64,000 nt of DNA from Planococcus sp. CPCC 101016 (lineage in GTDB: Bacteria; Bacillota; Bacilli; Bacillales_A; Planococcaceae). Location: positions 124,001-188,000 of the forward strand of contig NZ_VOHB01000006.1 in NCBI RefSeq assembly GCF_007859295.1, given 5' to 3'. Under the pieces are notes generated by a model. It was not told the DNA's origin. It did no database searches and saw only the letters and a list, made by a program, of their open reading frames with translations. Both the position numbers and the translations under genes were made by a program. Shown one piece after another: positions 61,657 through 64,000 of this stretch; position 1 is the first letter of the stretch, and every line of letters begins with the position of its first letter.

Positions 61657-62709
61657 TTAAATAAATTGTTTATCGACATGGGCAAAGCCGATATCGGTTT
61701 CCACCGCTCCATGGATTTTCTGAATATCCAAATCTTTTCCTAGCAGCCAACTGTCAAAATCCAAAATCGTTGGCTGCTGATTGCCCCCTAGTGCGAACCA
61801 GACACTCTTTTCTTTCGGCAAATACAGCGAGGTGTGAATGGTCCCTGCCCAGCTTTTATACAGTTTGGAAAACACGCCCTTGTCTGTATCATTAAACAAG
61901 CGAAAGGCCAGCAAGGCATCCTCCGTCTGGCTTTGCTGATTTTGAATAGCTTCCATACGTTCAAATGAATCCTTCAGGTAATTGCGGTTTTCATGCTGCT
62001 GAATTTCAAAATGATTGGTGCAGACATTACTGGTCCGGATATCGACTCCACGCGGACTCGCTTCAATGATGCGTGTCTCACCGCTTGGATCTGTCACGAT
62101 GTAACTAAACGACCCGCGGTGCGGAATTTCCTTCAACAGCTCCACTGCTTCCTGTATGGTGGCACAAGTTTCCAGAATGATTCGGCCGATCAGATAACAG
62201 ACAAATCCGTCCCCCGGTTTTTTGCGATGCGTAAAGTTATAGCCCATCGATAGTCCCTTTTCATTCATGCCATCCATCCGTCCTGTAATGCGTGAAGTCG
62301 GACCAATTATGGCATAGCCTTGATCGTTGGGTTGAAACAGACTAAAGCGTCCTTCATATGTTTGTGGATGAAAGTCGTAATTCCGGACCATAAAGTCTGC
62401 TCCGGTAACAATTGAGCAGCCTGATGGCATTGCATCGATCCGGTAGCCTCCAAAATCACGCAGCACCTCTGCCATTGGCAATTTTAGGCTTTCCTGCAAA
62501 CCGGTCAGTTCATCCCAGATTCCGGGCGCAAACCTTCGGTAAGCAGCTTCCGTGTCCTGTACGTCTATTTCGAATCTTGGCCTCTTTGCTTTCCATTGCT
62601 TTCTTCGATTTTCCAGTATGATGCTATCTTTCAAAAGTTCACCTTGCTTAAACCCGAACTCATAATGACTCCCTCTGAATTCCAAAATATCACTATGTAT
62701 CTGTCTCAT
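61657..62709 (-). CDS. C45-family acyltransferase/hydrolase-like protein, copy 2
   Basis: 350 residues, clearly paralogous to copy 1 along its whole length: IHSDILEFRGSHYEFGFKQG, Cys98 in PSGCSIVTGADFMVRNYD, TGRMDGMNEKGLSMGYNF, FNDTDKGVFSK and the terminal FAH motif. ATG at 62709 with AAGGAGA; longer in-frame openings have no site. Tail-to-tail orientation with copy 1 and a shared terminator point to an inverted duplication. Confidence 0.83.
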   Translation of the reverse strand: MRQIHSDILEFRGSHYEFGFKQGELLKDSIILENRRKQWKAKRPRFEIDVQDTEAAYRRFAPGIWDELTGLQESLKLPMAEVLRDFGGYRIDAMPSGCSIVTGADFMVRNYDFHPQTYEGRFSLFQPNDQGYAIIGPTSRITGRMDGMNEKGLSMGYNFTHRKKPGDGFVCYLIGRIILETCATIQEAVELLKEIPHRGSFSYIVTDPSGETRIIEASPRGVDIRTSNVCTNHFEIQQHENRNYLKDSFERMEAIQNQQSQTEDALLAFRLFNDTDKGVFSKLYKSWAGTIHTSLYLPKEKSVWFALGGNQQPTILDFDSWLLGKDLDIQKIHGAVETDIGFAHVDKQFI

Positions 62710-62811
62710 CAAATTCTCCTTTATTCTGCAAAATAACCGATTATGTTTCAGCATACACATTTCCAGAACGAAACTCAAAAGCTCCGTTCTGAAGATTCCG
62801 TGACCCACAAC

Positions 62812-62849
62812 AAAAAAATCCTGCCTTATGAAAATCATAAGACAGGAAC
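62812..62849 (-). terminator. Terminator of the PhnB-like gene
   Basis: CCTGTCTTATG / CATAAGGCAGG followed by ATTTTTTTG on the minus strand. Confidence 0.88.
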
Positions 62850-62867
62850 AGCCACTGCACCTCGTTG

Positions 62868-63368
62868 TTATCCTTCGTATGCGCGCCGCAGTTCAGCCAA
62901 ATCTAACTTCTGCATTTGCAGCAGCGCTCCCATTACCCGCTCTGCTTTTTCCGCTTCCGTATTGACAAGCATTTCGTTCAATTCAATTGGAACCACTTGC
63001 CAGGAAACACCGAAACGATCTTTCAACCATCCGCATTCCTGCGCTTTCTCGTCTCCACCTTGAGTCAATTTGGTCCAATAGTAATCTATTTCTTCCTGGG
63101 ACTCACAATTGATAATAAACGAAACTGCTTCGGTAAATTGAAAAGTTGGACCGCCATTCAGCGCTAAAAAATCCTGTCCCTCCAGCTGAAACTCAATTGT
63201 CAAAATTTTTCCCGCGTCGATGCCATGAATTTCCTTGCCTGCATGGGTGTAGTAGGTCTTGCTTCCGGCTTTTGAGTTTCTAAAGACAGATGTATAAAAA
63301 TCCACTGCTTCCTCTGCATTCATGTCAAACCATAAATTTGGTGTGATTTTTTGAATTTTAGAATCCAT
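62868..63368 (-). CDS. VOC superfamily protein (PhnB-like)
   Basis: 166 residues with the PhnB/3-demethylubiquinone-methyltransferase-like fold of the vicinal oxygen chelate superfamily. Segments ITPNLWFDMNAEEAVDFYTSVF, LTIEFQLEGQDFLALNGGP and GWLKDRFGVSWQVVPIEL are the family hallmarks. The usual His at the first metal position is replaced (PNLWFD), so catalytic activity is uncertain. GAAGGAAAAGC precedes the ATG. Function unknown. Confidence 0.82.
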   Translation of the reverse strand: MDSKIQKITPNLWFDMNAEEAVDFYTSVFRNSKAGSKTYYTHAGKEIHGIDAGKILTIEFQLEGQDFLALNGGPTFQFTEAVSFIINCESQEEIDYYWTKLTQGGDEKAQECGWLKDRFGVSWQVVPIELNEMLVNTEAEKAERVMGALLQMQKLDLAELRRAYEG

Positions 63369-63657
63369 CTGCTTTTCCTTCTTTCATTTCATGCTTGCAG
63401 TAGCTATGTATCCGTTTTGATGGATGCTCAGTACTCGTTAAGAAGATGGCAAATCTACCTCTTCAATTAAAAGCATATTTAGTAACTGAATTCCACCCTG
63501 GCTGAAAAATGAAACAACCGCAATTCAACTGGTATGGACACACTACGATTTTACAATCGATTTAATTGAATACTTTATGTTTTCCGCAAAAAGTCTTATA
63601 GTTCAAAGTAAATGATTATGATAGTATGGGAATATTAATTCAGAGGAGGTTATTTTA

Positions 63658-64000
63658 GTGAGCCAATTATTTAATAAACTTGATGAACTGTATGAAGAAA
63701 TTGTGGATATTCGGCGCTATCTTCATGAATATCCGGAACTGTCTTTTGAGGAAGTGGAAACCGCTAAATACATTGCAGCTTTCCATGAAAAATTAGGACA
63801 TGAGGTTCGGACGAATGTTGGCGGCAACGGAGTTTTGGCTTATTTAAAAGGTGGAAAACCGGGTCCAACTATTGCATTGCGTGCAGACTTCGATGCATTG
63901 CCGATTCAAGAACAGACAGACGTTCCTTATAAATCCAAAAATGACGGAGTTATGCATGCCTGCGGTCATGACGGGCATACAGCCAGTCTGCTCGGTCTGG
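63658..64000 (+). CDS. M20 family amidohydrolase, paralogue 2 (3' end outside window)
   Basis: First 114 codons of an M20D peptidase/amidohydrolase closely similar to the product of the gene at 13420: both read DIRRYLH/EIRRYLH, VGGNGV, IALRADFDALPIQ, DVPYKS and VMHACGHDGHTA. The metal-binding HACGHDGH is intact. GTG start with AGAGGAGGT 7 nt upstream. It is truncated only by the window edge. Confidence 0.85.
   Translation, partial: MSQLFNKLDELYEEIVDIRRYLHEYPELSFEEVETAKYIAAFHEKLGHEVRTNVGGNGVLAYLKGGKPGPTIALRADFDALPIQEQTDVPYKSKNDGVMHACGHDGHTASLLGL

Noticed and set aside
1..64000. CRISPR arrays, tRNA or rRNA genes, transposases, phage genes
   Set aside because: Scanned by eye for repeats, tRNA-like and mobile-element hallmarks; none found.

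Overview
The window is a piece of a Bacillales chromosome, most likely Planococcaceae (Planococcus or a close relative). The evidence is gene content and local order: lcfB-lplJ-yhfH, hemEHY-hmoB, ecsAB-hit-trpP-yhaH-hpr-prsA-yhaMNO-yhaPQ-yhzD-yhaR-yheABE-yheIH, and pgcA-yhcXYZ-yhcT-trmL-queG all have counterparts in the yha-yhg and yhc regions of Bacillus subtilis, in altered order and with lineage-specific insertions. Ribosome binding sites are strong AGGAGG types, GTG and TTG starts are common, and base composition is moderate. I see no rRNA, tRNA, prophage, insertion sequence or CRISPR array. The window is almost entirely coding and cuts one gene at each end.

Layout. 1-7.3 kb: a FadR-controlled acyl-CoA synthetase, a BceRSAB antimicrobial-peptide sensing and detoxification module, lipoate ligase and the YhfH zinc-ribbon peptide. 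7.5-12.2 kb: the coproporphyrin-type haem operon hemE-hemH-hemY with a trailing lipoprotein, divergent from the haem monooxygenase hmoB. 12.3-21.1 kb: a cation/Ca2+ exchanger, an M20 amidohydrolase, EcsAB, Hit, the tryptophan transporter TrpP with a probable TRAP site, YhaH, the MarR-type regulator Hpr, two membrane proteins and the foldase PrsA. 21.1-35.1 kb: the YhaM/YhaN/YhaO nuclease operon, the YhaPQ ABC transporter, YhaR, YheA, YheB, YheE and the heterodimeric multidrug exporter YheI/YheH (BmrC/BmrD type). 35.5-46.1 kb, the most accessory stretch: a universal stress protein, a degenerate LMW-phosphatase-like protein, a chrA-kynU-kynB operon, a CDF metal exporter, MscS, DUF2254, a cytochrome P450 and an APH-family kinase. 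46.2-64 kb: an RsgA GTPase, the YhcYZ (AirSR-like) two-component system, PgcA, YhcX, BdbC plus a thioredoxin, a pseudouridine synthase, an aldo/keto reductase, a PurR-controlled purine permease, TrmL-QueG, a B3/B4 protein, a convergent pair of C45-family acyltransferase-like paralogues, a PhnB-like protein and the start of a second M20 amidohydrolase.

The most interesting non-coding content is two short-ORF leaders. Upstream of rsgA (46.23-46.45 kb) there is a promoter, a 20-codon ORF with a good ribosome binding site, a segment inside that ORF that can pair over 13 bp with the 5' arm of a strong intrinsic terminator, and then rsgA. This has the architecture of a translation-sensitive transcription attenuator on a ribosome-assembly GTPase. 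Upstream of the BmrCD-type exporter (35.08-35.43 kb) there is a promoter, a 25-codon ORF with an internal Pro-Pro pair, an intrinsic terminator and a second 18-codon ORF, analogous in position to the known B. subtilis bmrB leader but with a different peptide. All annotations come from reading the sequence and from family knowledge; no database search was run.
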